Of a stretch of 64,000 nt of DNA, positions 9,101 through 18,445 are shown in pieces (position 1 is the first letter of the stretch; every line of letters starts with the position of its first letter). The stretch lies in NCBI GenBank assembly GCA_947243795.1, contig OX365935.1, positions 620,001 to 684,000 of the forward strand, given 5' to 3'. This DNA comes from Saccharomyces uvarum. Its lineage: Eukaryota > Ascomycota > Saccharomycetes > Saccharomycetales > Saccharomycetaceae. The notes under the pieces were generated by a model, which did not search any database, was not told where the DNA came from, and saw nothing but the letters and a program-made list of their open reading frames with translations. The position numbers and the translations under genes are program-made.

Positions 9101-9988
9101 TACAGATCTTTTAGTAGGTCAAGAGATCGTGCAATAAATTTGATGGTCAGCAAATTTTCCAATTTCATTGCCTTTGCCTTTTCAAGAACTACATTGAAAA
9201 CTGTTTGTGGTCACCATGGTACCACACTCGCATCTGATGAGGCGGTGTATGATGCAATATTACCATTGTTTGACTATTTAAATGCAAACTTGAACATTCT
9301 GGCCTCAGAGCTTTCTCAAAGGCTACTGTTTATGGTAATGCTGAGAGCTTGGAACCTAGTTTTGGAGAATGCTGATTTACTTCTTTTGCCCTCTTTGAAC
9401 AGTGCTAAAACTAATATATTAAGATCTGCCAAGAAATCTCTCTGGGAAAACACCATTTCAAGTACAAAAACAGTATCAGGATACGGCCGTCCATTAACCC
9501 AAGCAGAAATTGAAACAATTTTTAAATGGCTCGGCGCACTCTGTATAGATTTCTTCCATAACAAAGGAGAAGGCCCTCCTCTTGCAGAATTAAAAAATGA
9601 ATATTACCAAAACATATTACTGGTACCAGCGTTCTATGATAAAAGCGTATCCGAACTGAAGGAAGAGGTTAACCGATTGGTTCCTGTGTATGAAGAGTAC
9701 TTGAAATGGTTTTATTTGAAAAAGACTTCGGTTACTTTTACTAATAAATCAGTTGGAACAATATCTAGAAAAAAATCTCTAGCGGCTAATATTATGAAAG
9801 AACCTAAGCAGCAACTAGAACGAGACGCAGAAGTAATGAATATCATATTAAGGATTTTGATTGCAAAAGGCCAGCACGATTATGTTCATCGCATCTTGCA
9901 CGATAGAAAAGATCTTGTTAACACTATGAAAAATAGAAGAGCCGTAAGGAAAGCAGTCAGCTCTACCGGGAAAAAGAGCAGAAACTGA
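6110..9988 (+). CDS. Large Munc13-homology / C2-domain protein (YOR296W orthologue)
   Basis: 1292-residue protein of unknown function, orthologous to S. cerevisiae YOR296W. Residues about 857-970 form a C2 domain (YTLRIIGADNVKG, then SNSYVSM, then TPKWDEEFVFES), and the flanking helical regions match the fungal Munc13/DUF810 architecture, with MHD1-like sequence before the C2 and MHD2-like sequence after it. A Ser-rich linker sits at about 750-790. The C-terminus is basic (RRAVRKAVSSTGKKSRN). Munc13-type proteins act in vesicle priming and tethering, so a membrane-trafficking role is plausible but unproven. No signal peptide or membrane span is visible. The start at 6110 is the first ATG of the frame. 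Confidence 0.93.
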   Translation: MNRIVSTPSSSVTDVSVDIPSICNVINADVPASDVYLYTLKLIVLDYINEPRFRDTFLQSSRTDTPRVLSDKTNNQQAQHEKRILIDKQDDMSEHDIVQAALRILKGKLAQISGNKSLAPNEMHWKSIVKMYYSMLDSSTADSFSKMSQMEEVVGYFTNVASNELKKSTVSSSREELFSEVAYFIDLVIDVLPDSCAGIIKRLLDYKISLKKGEATGRKKRVTSPVPTPQYRSVSGGTSNSKQPSFKVQDISHLSYFMQLFEVDETKLQKDVITAKEDSTNPIFCGELRYLRKKIKKDTGLLTVSDFSDDRDYTLWKNYELLEIANLMDRFGTGEKVSSHRNRFIPKDAKSVFVHLMSLVLRKECSDTVNAINLSQEALFFLHKSARYWRIEYPSTISSLVYSAANLSILDDEELNILITENLFSVIRNKYLCSEDNLDPSTWNIPDRYLWAANLFHTSDQSMKTISNLLTAIFSSTKPKFSPVLSFYYSNIVDDPVMEYYEAQATAVKKYWIKVFKKTLFKTAEKYFISLLQEMLKGNTVEIQSVHNLVETIIDAIKAIQKRYSKPLLDEISLPRQCAVFLCEVYGSDSLKLIKTAEKSSVKMTGEGLGPIDALDMYDVLKELRQIYMQVKPKGTCFFNLENYFIKYLAQFCDDISLNVQNVIKTSLKSENWQPINDQDHFSRSVLDVFKMINESTSMLEKFGWENEVQLAQMITMILKAFSDGLLSYSAQLMNMIENDLQEGDEPSYCLESSDSQSSLNLSVSSHTNSNHERSRSSRLFEDLKNAVKSTPKIVAPAPYQFKKRTCVLLNDLDKTLFLLENFEEKVDPSRISSIIAQYQSSLKPEDNIKFSDDQNMKQVYTLRIIGADNVKGFSKTGLSNSYVSMRNITLQREIGTTKTVSRSVTPKWDEEFVFESPFGKSNDIVFTIWHHPHSRLKNLAEDDLCGKANMKLSPRKLKDDGFPLDFSLTLSPQGTLHCQISLESEKIDAVSSMGRIYRSFSRSRDRAINLMVSKFSNFIAFAFSRTTLKTVCGHHGTTLASDEAVYDAILPLFDYLNANLNILASELSQRLLFMVMLRAWNLVLENADLLLLPSLNSAKTNILRSAKKSLWENTISSTKTVSGYGRPLTQAEIETIFKWLGALCIDFFHNKGEGPPLAELKNEYYQNILLVPAFYDKSVSELKEEVNRLVPVYEEYLKWFYLKKTSVTFTNKSVGTISRKKSLAANIMKEPKQQLERDAEVMNIILRILIAKGQHDYVHRILHDRKDLVNTMKNRRAVRKAVSSTGKKSRN

Positions 9989-10409
9989 AACATTCTCTAT
10001 AAACACGTTACGAGGTACTCTCATTTAACTGTACGATGACTTGTATCACGTTTGAGAATGGGTCAGAAGAAAAAATTAGATAGGTGACTAGTCATATTGA
10101 GGCTCATAAGGAATTGTTGCCATCTTTCTTTTATGTTGCCATTTTTGTCCACAATTTGTTTAATATATAGATTATATTTAAACGTGTATTCTGAAATGTA
10201 ATAGTTATATGTACAAAAATATTAATTGGTCAAATTAAAAATGATTTTCAACCAAAAAGAAATGCGACCCTTTTCCTTACCTATCTGAAATTTTTTTCCA
10301 ATTGACAGGTCTTATCATACAATTTCTTTTAAAACTAGACTCTTAGGACCTAGTTCTGAGAGTCGGCGTATGACTTTTGAAATGCAAAACAAAGAAAAAC
10401 ATTCATAGA
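9989..10409. other. Convergent intergenic region YOR296W/TIM18
   Basis: AT-rich spacer between two converging genes. It contains TATATAG/TTATATTT stretches suited to bidirectional 3'-end formation. I see no ORF or RNA gene. Confidence 0.6.
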
Positions 10410-10988
10410 TCAGTTTCTTCCAAATATATACAAATGATCATCGCTCTGATTCCAAAGCTTCTTTACCAAATCAACGAAACCGTTATCTTTTGTTTCCAAT
10501 TCATAGATACCGTACAAAGACAACATGGATCCTCCGTAAAGACTAAAAAGAGCTAGTTTATGCCATCTGGGATACTTTTCCTTCGGTATATAATCTATAA
10601 TGCAGCTCGTGAAACCGTATTGAAGGTATATCAAGAAAACAGATGATAGGGATGCATCCAATAGCGGGTACATGACTCCACCAGTCAAGGATGCATAAAA
10701 AGGTACTATTGTTAATGGTATCAACGAATACTTTGCTATTCTTTCATAATCTCTTTGGTAAGAGCCTTCATATTGAGAGCTCTCCGGAGGTTTGAACATC
10801 TGCGTTGAATGAGACTCTTCCTTTGTCTTAGTTGTGATACTGTCTGTCTTATTTTCAACATATAAGCGATTGATGCTATGAAAGGACCTTTTAGTTGGAA
10901 TTGTTACTCCTGGAAGAACAGCTCGTATAGGATCTCTTATAATAGATGAAGCATTGAGTAGTGGTTTCCAACCACGATAGATTAGCAT
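10410..10988 (-). CDS. TIM18: Mitochondrial TIM22-complex subunit Tim18
   Basis: 192-residue mitochondrial inner-membrane protein of the TIM22 carrier-insertion complex, related to the succinate dehydrogenase anchor Sdh4/CybS. The N-terminus is a typical presequence (Arg/Lys/Ser rich, few acids, with RSFHSINRLYVENK near residues 33-46). Three hydrophobic spans follow at about 92-110, 115-135 and 145-165, as in the Sdh4 fold. The length is the same as in S. cerevisiae. The start is the ATG at 10988. Confidence 0.95.
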   Translation of the reverse strand: MLIYRGWKPLLNASSIIRDPIRAVLPGVTIPTKRSFHSINRLYVENKTDSITTKTKEESHSTQMFKPPESSQYEGSYQRDYERIAKYSLIPLTIVPFYASLTGGVMYPLLDASLSSVFLIYLQYGFTSCIIDYIPKEKYPRWHKLALFSLYGGSMLSLYGIYELETKDNGFVDLVKKLWNQSDDHLYIFGRN

Positions 10989-11295
10989 TGTTCACAAGCT
11001 CAACTTATTTATTCGGTTCAGGCAACATTACTTTTGATCATTGTGAGTGTTCCATCGTTTGGAAATTATCATTTTATCCAATCTACTCTCTCTCGGGAAA
11101 ATGATTTGTTTTTCAAAAATTCCGAGTGCCAGAGAGAGACAGTAATGACACAAAATGAAAGCTAAGACAACTGAAAGGGAAGAAAAAGAACTGGAAGTTG
11201 GAAAGGTAAGGAATTCAACATAAAATAGTCACTATCAATCAGTGATAAGTATTTTTTAATTCAAATCAAATAACTCAGGGAAGAATATATTCAAA
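10989..11295. other. Divergent promoter region TIM18/MUM3
   Basis: 307-bp shared upstream region. The notable element is an MSE at 11147-11156 on the MUM3 side. Nothing else is recognised. Confidence 0.6.
11147..11156 (+). promoter_or_regulatory. Ndt80-type middle sporulation element of MUM3
   Basis: GACACAAAAT matches the MSE consensus GNCRCAAAW in full and sits about 140 bp upstream of the MUM3 ATG. MUM3 is a known middle-meiosis gene in S. cerevisiae, so the site fits. Confidence 0.8.
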
Positions 11296-12735
11296 ATGGG
11301 TTTTGTTGATTTCTTCGAAACCTATATGATTGGCTCTAGGGTCCAAGTTAAGCAGTTGGACATCTCAGACTGGCTGAACATTAGCCCAGGACTTCTTATT
11401 CTTTTTGGGTACTTTTATATTCACGCTTTTTTAACTGCATTTAAGGAGTTTCTTCGATTTGTTAACAGAAATTCATTTTGTCTTAGATTACGCTTATTAT
11501 ATGACAGATTTTGGTCACATTTCCCCGTAATTGGCGAGTACAAGATTCGACTACTTTCAAGGATACTCAGATACACTGAACAGAGAATGATACCTAACCT
11601 GGAAAAAGTATTGGAAATGATTGAAATTTGGTTTCAACTACACTTAGTAGAGATGACATTCGAGAAAAAAAAAAACGTCCAGATTTTTATTAGTAGTGGA
11701 AGTGACGATTTAAATTTCTTCAAGGACAATAAATTTCAAACAACTTTAATGATGTGTAATCATCGGTCTGTTAATGACTACACCTTGCTAAACTATTTAT
11801 TTTTCAAAAGTTGTCCTACTAAGTATTATAACAGATGGGAGTTTATACAAAAATTACGGAAGGGGGAAGATTTGCCTGAATGGCCCCAGTTAAAATTTCT
11901 TGGCTGGGGTAAAATGTTCAACTTTCCTCAATTAGATTTATTAAAGAACATATTCTTTAAAGATGAAACCCTTAATTTGCCACCAGATAAACTAAGAAAT
12001 ATCCTGGAAACACAAAATAATCAGGCAATTGCTATTTTCCCGGAAGTTAATATCATGAGTTTAGAGCTTTCAATTATACAGAGAAAACTACATCAAGATT
12101 TCCCCTTTGTTACAAATTTTTACAATTTACTATACCCAAGATTTAAAAATTTCACCAGTTTAATGAGTGCATTTTCGTCAATTAAAAACATCAAGAGGAA
12201 AAAAAACCATAATAATATTATCAAAGAGGCAAGGCATTTGTTTCATAGAGAAATTGATAAATTGGTTCATAAAAGTATAACAATGGAACCTTCAAAAATG
12301 TCTAATAAAATAATGCCGCCCATGATCGTGGATAACTCTTATTTATTTGAGAAAAAGGAAGAGGCAAGCCAAGAGAAACCTAAGCCAGTGCTGATCAATC
12401 CATACATTTATGATTTCACTATAGTTTATTATAGAGTCAAGTACACCGACAGCGGACATGATCATATTAATGGAGATTTGAAAATACATAAAGGTTACCA
12501 ATTAGAGCAGATCTCCCCGACAATTTTCGAGATGATTCGACCCGAAATGGAGTCCGAAGACAACTTGAAGGAGAAAGACCCCATTGTAGTAATGGTACAT
12601 ATAAAAAAGCACCAAATTCAACAATTACTCGCATACAACGATGAGAGTTTGGAGAGATGGCTTGAAAACAGATGGATAGAGAAAGATAGGCTAATTGACT
12701 CCTTTGAAAAGAAAATTAAAATTGAGACCGAATAA
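11296..12735 (+). CDS. MUM3: Spore-wall protein Mum3, acyltransferase-like
   Basis: 479-residue protein needed in S. cerevisiae for outer spore-wall assembly. A hydrophobic segment lies at about residues 28-48. NHRSVND (His156...Asp161) is the H-X4-D motif of glycerolipid acyltransferases (PlsC family); a later FPEVN resembles the family's FPEG motif with Gly replaced by Val. This supports a lipid-acyltransferase-like fold, with the substrate unknown. The length equals the S. cerevisiae protein. The MSE upstream fits expression in mid-sporulation. Confidence 0.93.
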   Translation: MGFVDFFETYMIGSRVQVKQLDISDWLNISPGLLILFGYFYIHAFLTAFKEFLRFVNRNSFCLRLRLLYDRFWSHFPVIGEYKIRLLSRILRYTEQRMIPNLEKVLEMIEIWFQLHLVEMTFEKKKNVQIFISSGSDDLNFFKDNKFQTTLMMCNHRSVNDYTLLNYLFFKSCPTKYYNRWEFIQKLRKGEDLPEWPQLKFLGWGKMFNFPQLDLLKNIFFKDETLNLPPDKLRNILETQNNQAIAIFPEVNIMSLELSIIQRKLHQDFPFVTNFYNLLYPRFKNFTSLMSAFSSIKNIKRKKNHNNIIKEARHLFHREIDKLVHKSITMEPSKMSNKIMPPMIVDNSYLFEKKEEASQEKPKPVLINPYIYDFTIVYYRVKYTDSGHDHINGDLKIHKGYQLEQISPTIFEMIRPEMESEDNLKEKDPIVVMVHIKKHQIQQLLAYNDESLERWLENRWIEKDRLIDSFEKKIKIETE

Positions 12736-12947
12736 AGGCCAATCAGTCGTATATACGTGCATATTTAACATTCTATAAAGAAGAGAAAAAAAAAAGCTCA
12801 AAAAAAAAGGAAAACGAGTAGATTTGAATTAGATAACTTTGAAAAAAAAACCATAAGACGATCATGATAAGATAATGTACATTATTAGGAATGCTTCATC
12901 GATGACATGCAGTGCAAAAAGAAAGGAAACGCGAGGAAAACCTTCAA

Positions 12948-13403
12948 TCACTTCTTCTTTGGACCACCCAAAGGAGAACCAACGTCGTTACCTCTCAACT
13001 TGATTCCCAAGGCTCTTTCCAACTTGGACAAAACCTGTTGGTTTGGAATGGCTCTAGCGGCTTCGTAATCGTTAACCACGGTTGGCTTTTCGTTGATCTT
13101 GGTGGCCAAGTCCTTCTGAGACATTTTTTTCTCCGTTCTGGCGCGCGAGATGGCTTTTCCGACGTTGCCGTCCAGTTTCTTGGGCTTGACGATATCTGTC
13201 TCACGGTCAACCATGGTCAACCGCTGGCCTTCGTTGTCACCTTTGGTGTTGGTGGAGCCGTACTTCTTATCCACAGAAACAACCAGCCCTTGTCTTCTTG
13301 CGGCATTGATTTGTCCCTGAGATCTGGCGACATTAGCTCTTGGGCCGGAACCGCCGGCTCTGGCTCTGCTACCGATAATAGTGTTTGTATCCCAGTCTGA
13401 CAT
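12948..13403 (-). CDS. MBF1: Transcriptional coactivator Mbf1 (multiprotein bridging factor)
   Basis: 151-residue coactivator that bridges Gcn4 and TBP in S. cerevisiae; it also acts on stalled or collided ribosomes and limits frameshifting. The N-terminal MBF1 domain (DWDTNTIIG... through [12 protein letters not shown]) is followed by a Cro/C1-type helix-turn-helix at about residues 85-140 ([18 protein letters not shown] and [19 protein letters not shown]), ending in GGPKKK. The length matches S. cerevisiae. ORFs in the opposite and other frames over this GC-richer gene are shadows. Confidence 0.96.
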   Translation of the reverse strand: MSDWDTNTIIGSRARAGGSGPRANVARSQGQINAARRQGLVVSVDKKYGSTNTKGDNEGQRLTMVDRETDIVKPKKLDGNVGKAISRARTEKKMSQKDLATKINEKPTVVNDYEAARAIPNQQVLSKLERALGIKLRGNDVGSPLGGPKKK

Positions 13404-14110
13404 GTTTGTTTGTGTAAAAGTGTAGTTGTATTTGTTTGCTTCCTTGCTAGCTTGTTGGCTTGTTCGTTTACGAACCCTACCAAATGGCAGCTGTTTGAAA
13501 AATCAGGCCTTTTAAGCTGCTTAATATATATACAGCACACACCAAGGGGCGCGGTGCGTGGAAGAGACGGCCGCCATTTTCGAAATCCCCAGAATTGTTC
13601 TACGGAGTTCGATGGGGTTCCACGCGTCGGGTAGCCACTTGGGACAGGGTAACCAACTGGCAGGAGAGACTTATGACTAGTGTTGTAACCATCTACATCA
13701 TTACTGGCTGCATACGCTTGAGGTTGTACTTCGTATATACCTGCTGTATTCTGGTTGCATGACACAGAACATCGCGCTGTACGTAATTAGGCTGTGCTAG
13801 GTCATTCAAGGCCTAAGACATTCCTTCTTTATATTATAACAATCAGTCTGGCCTAGGCCCAGTTCCATTGTATCACGTGACCGAGTTTTTCCCATATTTT
13901 CATGTTCTATTTTAATACCCGCGTTGGAAATGAAGAGGAAAATCTGAAAAATTGAAAAAGAGTGTATAGTACGCAAGCTTAAGCTCGAGATGATGACGTT
14001 ATTGGCGTTTTCAAGAACTTTTCTCGAGAACACGGTTCTTATAATATCGGAAGTGGTGGAGAAAGAAGCAAGGGCAAGAAGGTAGATTGAAAAAGAAACG
14101 ATTCCCTCAA
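13404..14110. other. Divergent intergenic region MBF1/BUD7
   Basis: About 700 bp between the MBF1 and BUD7 starts. It contains one MCB-type ACGCGT (13622-13627) and a palindromic Cbf1-type E-box (13872-13879). ORF-like readings on both strands begin at TTG or GTG and are not supported. Confidence 0.6.
13872..13879. promoter_or_regulatory. Cbf1-type site (ATCACGTG) upstream of BUD7
   Basis: ATCACGTGA contains the RTCACGTG palindromic E-box bound by Cbf1 (or Tye7/Pho4). It is about 235 bp upstream of the BUD7 ATG, within the nucleosome-free promoter distance. Which factor uses it is not known from sequence. Confidence 0.55.
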
Positions 14111-16351
14111 ATGATCACGCAGAATTCCATACCGGAGGTGAAAGAGGATTTTATTGGCTACGCTCTAAATGAGAGAAAGGTCAGAATGCCGCAGTTCCGA
14201 GACTTAGGGCCGCCGGACTTGATCACGCTAGCAAAGTACTTGCCCAGCGCGAGCAACACGAATACTATCAATAGTACGAGTAGGCCCAACGGGGCCGCAC
14301 TACAGCCTCCCGCCGCCGCTGCGCCCGATGGCTCTGCCGCTTCCGTGGTAACCAATGGAGACACTAACGACGGCGCTGTTACCACCAACTCCACAACGGC
14401 TTCTCTGTTTAGTAACACCAGAAGCGGCAATGAAGCGGTTTCTATGGTCACTGAGATCCATCCACACAATAGACTAAAGGGCGAGGTCGGAACCTTTTTC
14501 TATTCTATGGGTATTGATACATTCGACTCGACCTCAGTTGCGGTCTTTTTGAAGAGAATCGCGGATATTATCACCAAGGTGCCTCAAATTTGGTTTGGTA
14601 AGCGGAAAACCTTCCAGATTTCTCGGATTTCATTTTCCTCCTGGAATGCGTTCAGGAAATGCGACGTCAGTGTCATTGTCCACATCCCGGGCACCATCCA
14701 GAACCTCATAATGAACTGCAACGGCGAAACCGTGGACCTAGAATCGCATGCGGAATGGGATTATATATGGGCGGAAACGTTCATAAGCGGGGTCGTGAGG
14801 TCAATAATGCTGATGAAAGATAATGCTGAAGAAGGCGAGTTGCAGAACTTGGTGGAAACTTTGATTTTGAACCCATTGACAACGTGGCAAATCGATGAAA
14901 CGTCTGAGTCCTTCATTGAATTGTTCCCCTTGGTATACCGCAAGGGCCTACTATTAGGCGCCCCTTACTATATAGCCAATGTAACCAACACAAACAATTA
15001 TATGGTGGAAACACTGGTAGAAATAGTAAAGTTGACTCGTAGTGTCAACAGGGCCGAGACAATGTTGAAGAATCTGGCAGTTGAAAACCCTGAGGCAATT
15101 ATAATACTGATCAAGATTTTCTTGGCGTGTGACAGAGAAATAGACGCAATGAAACTGATATACGACGAGTTGTCACATGACAACAAGGCCAAAAGCGCTA
15201 ATAATGACATGGACTACAAGTCCGAACTATTATGTTTACAGGCGGAATTTTTAATAGACAAAAAGCAAGATTACGCTCTAGCCCAAAACATAGCACAAGA
15301 AGCCGCTAATTGTTCTCCGAGTGAGTTTAGACCATGGTATATTTTATCTAAGGCATACCTCAAGCTGAATGATATTGACAATGCATTACTGATATTGAAT
15401 TCGTGCCCCATGTCTCCGCTAAAGGAAAAATTCATCTTGAAAAGAGTAGTTCCATTGCCCTCCAGTAGTAGTCTACACTTACCACTGCCCATCGACGTTG
15501 TGCTGGATGAAGTGACATCGTTGAATCCGCAGGATGTCCAAAAGGAACACCAGTCTGCAGACCCGATGTTAGTCAACTTGGCTGCATCGAATTTGAAGTC
15601 TACTTTCCAACTGGCATACAGGCTATTGACGGAGATCGTGCAAATCACCGGCTGGGAAAATCTGTTGAAATACAGGTCCAACATCTTTGTTATGGAGGGC
15701 GAATACCAAAATTCGTCATCCTCGTTGCCCAGGGGCGTCGAGAAACAAGAAGAAGTGCCACTAAAGGCCAAAAGGCTTTGTGAAAGATGGTTAGACAACC
15801 TCTTCATGCTTTTGTATGAAGACTTGAAGATGTACACTCTGTGGCAAACCGAACAACTGTATATGGACGTCCAAAACAACAACCATAATAAGTTGACGTT
15901 TGAATGGGAGCTATTTGGGCTCTGTGCCCGTCGGTTGGGGCACTTGCCCGAAGCGGCCAAAGCGTTCCAGAATGGGTTGTCGCAGAGGTTTTCTTCAAGG
16001 TGCGCCCGGAAGCTGTTAGAGTATTGCGTGAACGAGCGTCAAAGGATCAAAAATTTCATCAACTCGCCAAACTCACACGACATGGCTCCGGAGGTGATTA
16101 GCTCGCGCATAAGAGAACTAGACAACAGCATCATCGAGCTTTGCGTGAAGATATGCTGCTGGAACCATCGCTGGTACATTGAGTTTTCCATGAGTTTGCT
16201 GGACTCGTTAAGCGTGGTCATTCAAGACATGGGGCTGACCAAAGTGTCGAACGAAATCTCGTCAAGATACTCCGAGACCGTTTTCAACTTGGCTCAGGAC
16301 AACATGCTCAAATTCTTTTCCACCTGCACCAATGGGTACTACGACGCATAA
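14111..16351 (+). CDS. BUD7: Exomer cargo adaptor Bud7 (ChAPs family)
   Basis: 746-residue member of the Chs5-Arf1-binding protein (ChAPs) family. With Chs5 it forms exomer at the trans-Golgi network, sorting cargo such as Chs3 to the surface. The start is the ATG at 14111 (MITQNSIPEV...); the frame stays open 8 codons upstream only to a TTG, and the ATG gives exactly the S. cerevisiae length. An N-terminal region (1-40) precedes an A/N/S/T-rich low-complexity stretch (about 45-110), then the helical TPR-like body with LCLQAEFLIDKKQDYALAQ and FRPWYILSKAYLKLND. The paralogue is BCH1. Confidence 0.96.
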   Translation: MITQNSIPEVKEDFIGYALNERKVRMPQFRDLGPPDLITLAKYLPSASNTNTINSTSRPNGAALQPPAAAAPDGSAASVVTNGDTNDGAVTTNSTTASLFSNTRSGNEAVSMVTEIHPHNRLKGEVGTFFYSMGIDTFDSTSVAVFLKRIADIITKVPQIWFGKRKTFQISRISFSSWNAFRKCDVSVIVHIPGTIQNLIMNCNGETVDLESHAEWDYIWAETFISGVVRSIMLMKDNAEEGELQNLVETLILNPLTTWQIDETSESFIELFPLVYRKGLLLGAPYYIANVTNTNNYMVETLVEIVKLTRSVNRAETMLKNLAVENPEAIIILIKIFLACDREIDAMKLIYDELSHDNKAKSANNDMDYKSELLCLQAEFLIDKKQDYALAQNIAQEAANCSPSEFRPWYILSKAYLKLNDIDNALLILNSCPMSPLKEKFILKRVVPLPSSSSLHLPLPIDVVLDEVTSLNPQDVQKEHQSADPMLVNLAASNLKSTFQLAYRLLTEIVQITGWENLLKYRSNIFVMEGEYQNSSSSLPRGVEKQEEVPLKAKRLCERWLDNLFMLLYEDLKMYTLWQTEQLYMDVQNNNHNKLTFEWELFGLCARRLGHLPEAAKAFQNGLSQRFSSRCARKLLEYCVNERQRIKNFINSPNSHDMAPEVISSRIRELDNSIIELCVKICCWNHRWYIEFSMSLLDSLSVVIQDMGLTKVSNEISSRYSETVFNLAQDNMLKFFSTCTNGYYDA

Positions 16352-16683
16352 ATACAAAAAGTTAAATACACGACATACCTATATAGCACTAAAAATAGAC
16401 GATACGAAACGATACGATACGACGGCATGCCATGCCATGCGCCATGGGCCTCTTTCTTTTAAAGGGAAAACCCAGCATGTATTAATATAATAATTGCTGG
16501 TGCGAAGCGGCCGCCGCCGCCGCCATTAAAAAAGAAAATTTCGTGTCTTCGAGAATGCGGACAAAACGAAAATATCAATATAACACATATCAAGAAAGCT
16601 TGATATAAACAACGAGTCAAGCAAGAGCAGACGCCATACAAGTTGTCAAAGGTACCTCAGTATTACCGAAAAGCTCACCAAAA
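16352..16683. other. BUD7-RAX1 intergenic region
   Basis: 332 bp carrying two short simple repeats, a CGATA(C)-type run near 16400-16421 and an overlapping GCATGCCATGCCATGC run near 16424-16440, plus a (GCC)n block with a NotI site (16508-16524). No supported ORF. Confidence 0.55.
16508..16524 (+). repeat. (GCC)n block with NotI site
   Basis: CGGCCGCCGCCGCCGCC in otherwise AT-rich DNA upstream of RAX1; an isolated GC-rich simple repeat. Confidence 0.85.
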
Positions 16684-17970
16684 ATGAACAACGTGGAGGA
16701 TTTCGAAAAAATCCAGTACGAACGACTACCGACGCTGTATGAAGTACTGCTACAGAGGACATCGAGGCCCGTTGATCTTTGGACGTTTTACACGTTTCTT
16801 TCACAGTTCCCGTATGCTATCAACTATCTGGACTTCTGGGTTGACCTGATGGCACACACCCGGCTTTGCCAGAGCTATGTCCAAATGGTAAGGAAGTCTC
16901 TGGCGAATTTCCCACATGAACAACAGCAAAACGAGGACGGTTCTGCGGCCACCTTCAACTTGCTGGACGCATTAATAGAAGAGGGTCACTTAAACCTACA
17001 ACAAACCCCTGAGAACCTCTTACAAAACGACGCCAGCGACGTGCCATTCTCGCCCAGATTGAACGAAATACTGGGGAACTGGAAACATCACTCCGGAATA
17101 AGCCAAGACGCCCTGCAAAACGAAGACATGGCGCTGATTCTAGACGAGATCCTGAAAAGGCGCTCGCAACAAGACGGCGTGCCGCAGATCACTACAAAAC
17201 AACTGCTTCACAGTGCAATGGGGCTCTGTACCACCTACTTGGTATCGCCTGAGCGGAGCGAGCGATACCTGAGCAATATCCCCGCGGAGACGCGGACCCG
17301 CATTTTAGAAGACATACAACTGGAGCGAAGGTATGACGTTGCCATTTTTGACGACGTCAAGACCCTGACGTACCAGTTCCTAGAGATGGACTGTTTCCCG
17401 AAATTCCTGAGCAGAGTTGCCCTGCACAACATCCACGACGAGATATCCGACTGGAGGTTCCACTCGGTAGGTGTCACCAATGAGAAGAACAGGCGCTCCC
17501 GGGGCCAAACCCACATCTCCCGCTCTCCGTTTTCCAACCACACATCCATCAGCCGGATTGGCCTCGGGCTGCTATGGCTGGGCATTGGGTTCTGGATCGG
17601 ATACGTGCTGATCTTCCTGGCATATGGCCGTGCCATCCGTGTGGTCACTGTGGTGCCATTTGCGCTGGGATGCTACTGCGTCGTGTGCGGCATGTACCAG
17701 GTGGACATTGTGTATTCCTGGTTTGGCGTCACCCAAAGATTGCTCCACAGACACAAAAACAGCAGCGACGACGCTGGCGCCGCCACTGACGCGGATCACG
17801 TGCCCGGGGTACTGGCGGTGTTCGGCGGTAAGAGCCGGCTCACCAGCGTGCAGCACCCATTCACGCGCCGGCTGCTGCGCAAGCGCGGGTGGTGGTGTCT
17901 GCTCCTCGTGGCGGGTGCCACGGCCGTGCTTACTGTGATTTTCAGCTGCGTTCCTGGTCGTCGTGTGTGA
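16684..17970 (+). CDS. RAX1: Bipolar budding landmark protein Rax1
   Basis: 428-residue membrane protein that with Rax2 marks cell poles for bipolar budding (435 residues in S. cerevisiae). The N-terminal two thirds is an RGS-like domain (LYEVLLQRTSRPVDLWTFYTFL... to FPKFLSRVALHN). Membrane segments follow at about 292-312, 316-336 and 405-424. Between the last two is a basic region with RLLHRHKNS. The 3' half is strikingly GC-rich, which leaves long shadow ORFs in the other frames. The start ATG at 16684 has AAAA before it. Confidence 0.95.
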   Translation: MNNVEDFEKIQYERLPTLYEVLLQRTSRPVDLWTFYTFLSQFPYAINYLDFWVDLMAHTRLCQSYVQMVRKSLANFPHEQQQNEDGSAATFNLLDALIEEGHLNLQQTPENLLQNDASDVPFSPRLNEILGNWKHHSGISQDALQNEDMALILDEILKRRSQQDGVPQITTKQLLHSAMGLCTTYLVSPERSERYLSNIPAETRTRILEDIQLERRYDVAIFDDVKTLTYQFLEMDCFPKFLSRVALHNIHDEISDWRFHSVGVTNEKNRRSRGQTHISRSPFSNHTSISRIGLGLLWLGIGFWIGYVLIFLAYGRAIRVVTVVPFALGCYCVVCGMYQVDIVYSWFGVTQRLLHRHKNSSDDAGAATDADHVPGVLAVFGGKSRLTSVQHPFTRRLLRKRGWWCLLLVAGATAVLTVIFSCVPGRRV

Positions 17971-18095
17971 TGTCACCATTGCCCGTGCACCGCGCCGCTG
18001 TGGCGGCGCGTGACGCTAAGTGCAGGAAAAAGCGAGGGGGGGCGTTAAGTGCAGGCCTCGCCGACGTCGGCCGGCGCTTCCCGTGAAAGGGTGTT

Positions 18096-18103
18096 TGACT
18101 CAT
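18096..18103 (+). promoter_or_regulatory. Gcn4 binding site (TGACTCAT)
   Basis: Perfect Gcn4 core TGACTCA, about 500 bp upstream of the CPA1 ATG and about 100 bp upstream of the TATA box. CPA1 is under general amino-acid control in S. cerevisiae. Confidence 0.85.
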
Positions 18104-18198
18104 CCCATCCATCGCATCGCATTAGCTCATGATGAGTAATTTAGTGGAAGGCCTTCTTGTCACGCTTGCGGGAAGAAAAAAAAAAGGCGATGATGCAC

Positions 18199-18205
18199 TA
18201 TATAA
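18199..18205 (+). promoter_or_regulatory. TATA box of CPA1
   Basis: TATATAA between the Gcn4 site and the leader uORF, at a plausible distance for transcription starts in the T-rich tract downstream. Confidence 0.65.
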
Positions 18206-18445
18206 GACTCTGCACTAGGAGGCTAGTGCTCGTGTGTCAGTATGCTGTCACTTTTTTTCACACCCCTACTTTTTTTTTTTCAGGTCTCGTTTCTTTTTCT
18301 TTCGTTTCGTTTCTCTTCTTTTCAGATCTGTAACACGATTATTCTCGAACATCTAACTGTTTAAATACTGCAAAGAAAAAAAAGTAACCAACTTTTCTAC
18401 ACACCCACTGTTGCAGATTTGAATAAAGATTAACAAAAACATTAT

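Larger units (their letters stand above)
17971..18445 (+). promoter_or_regulatory. CPA1 promoter and leader start
   Basis: Upstream region of CPA1. It begins GC-rich (a continuation of the RAX1 tail composition) and becomes T-rich near 18240-18330. It contains a perfect Gcn4 site (18096-18103), a weaker related sequence ATGAGTAAT at 18132-18140, and a TATA box (18199-18205) about 240 bp before the attenuator uORF. Confidence 0.75.

Noticed and set aside
13217-13765. 182-codon minus-strand frame overlapping MBF1 and its promoter
   Set aside because: Begins with GTG, overlaps MBF1 in another frame and covers its promoter; composition follows the GC-richer DNA, with no domain.
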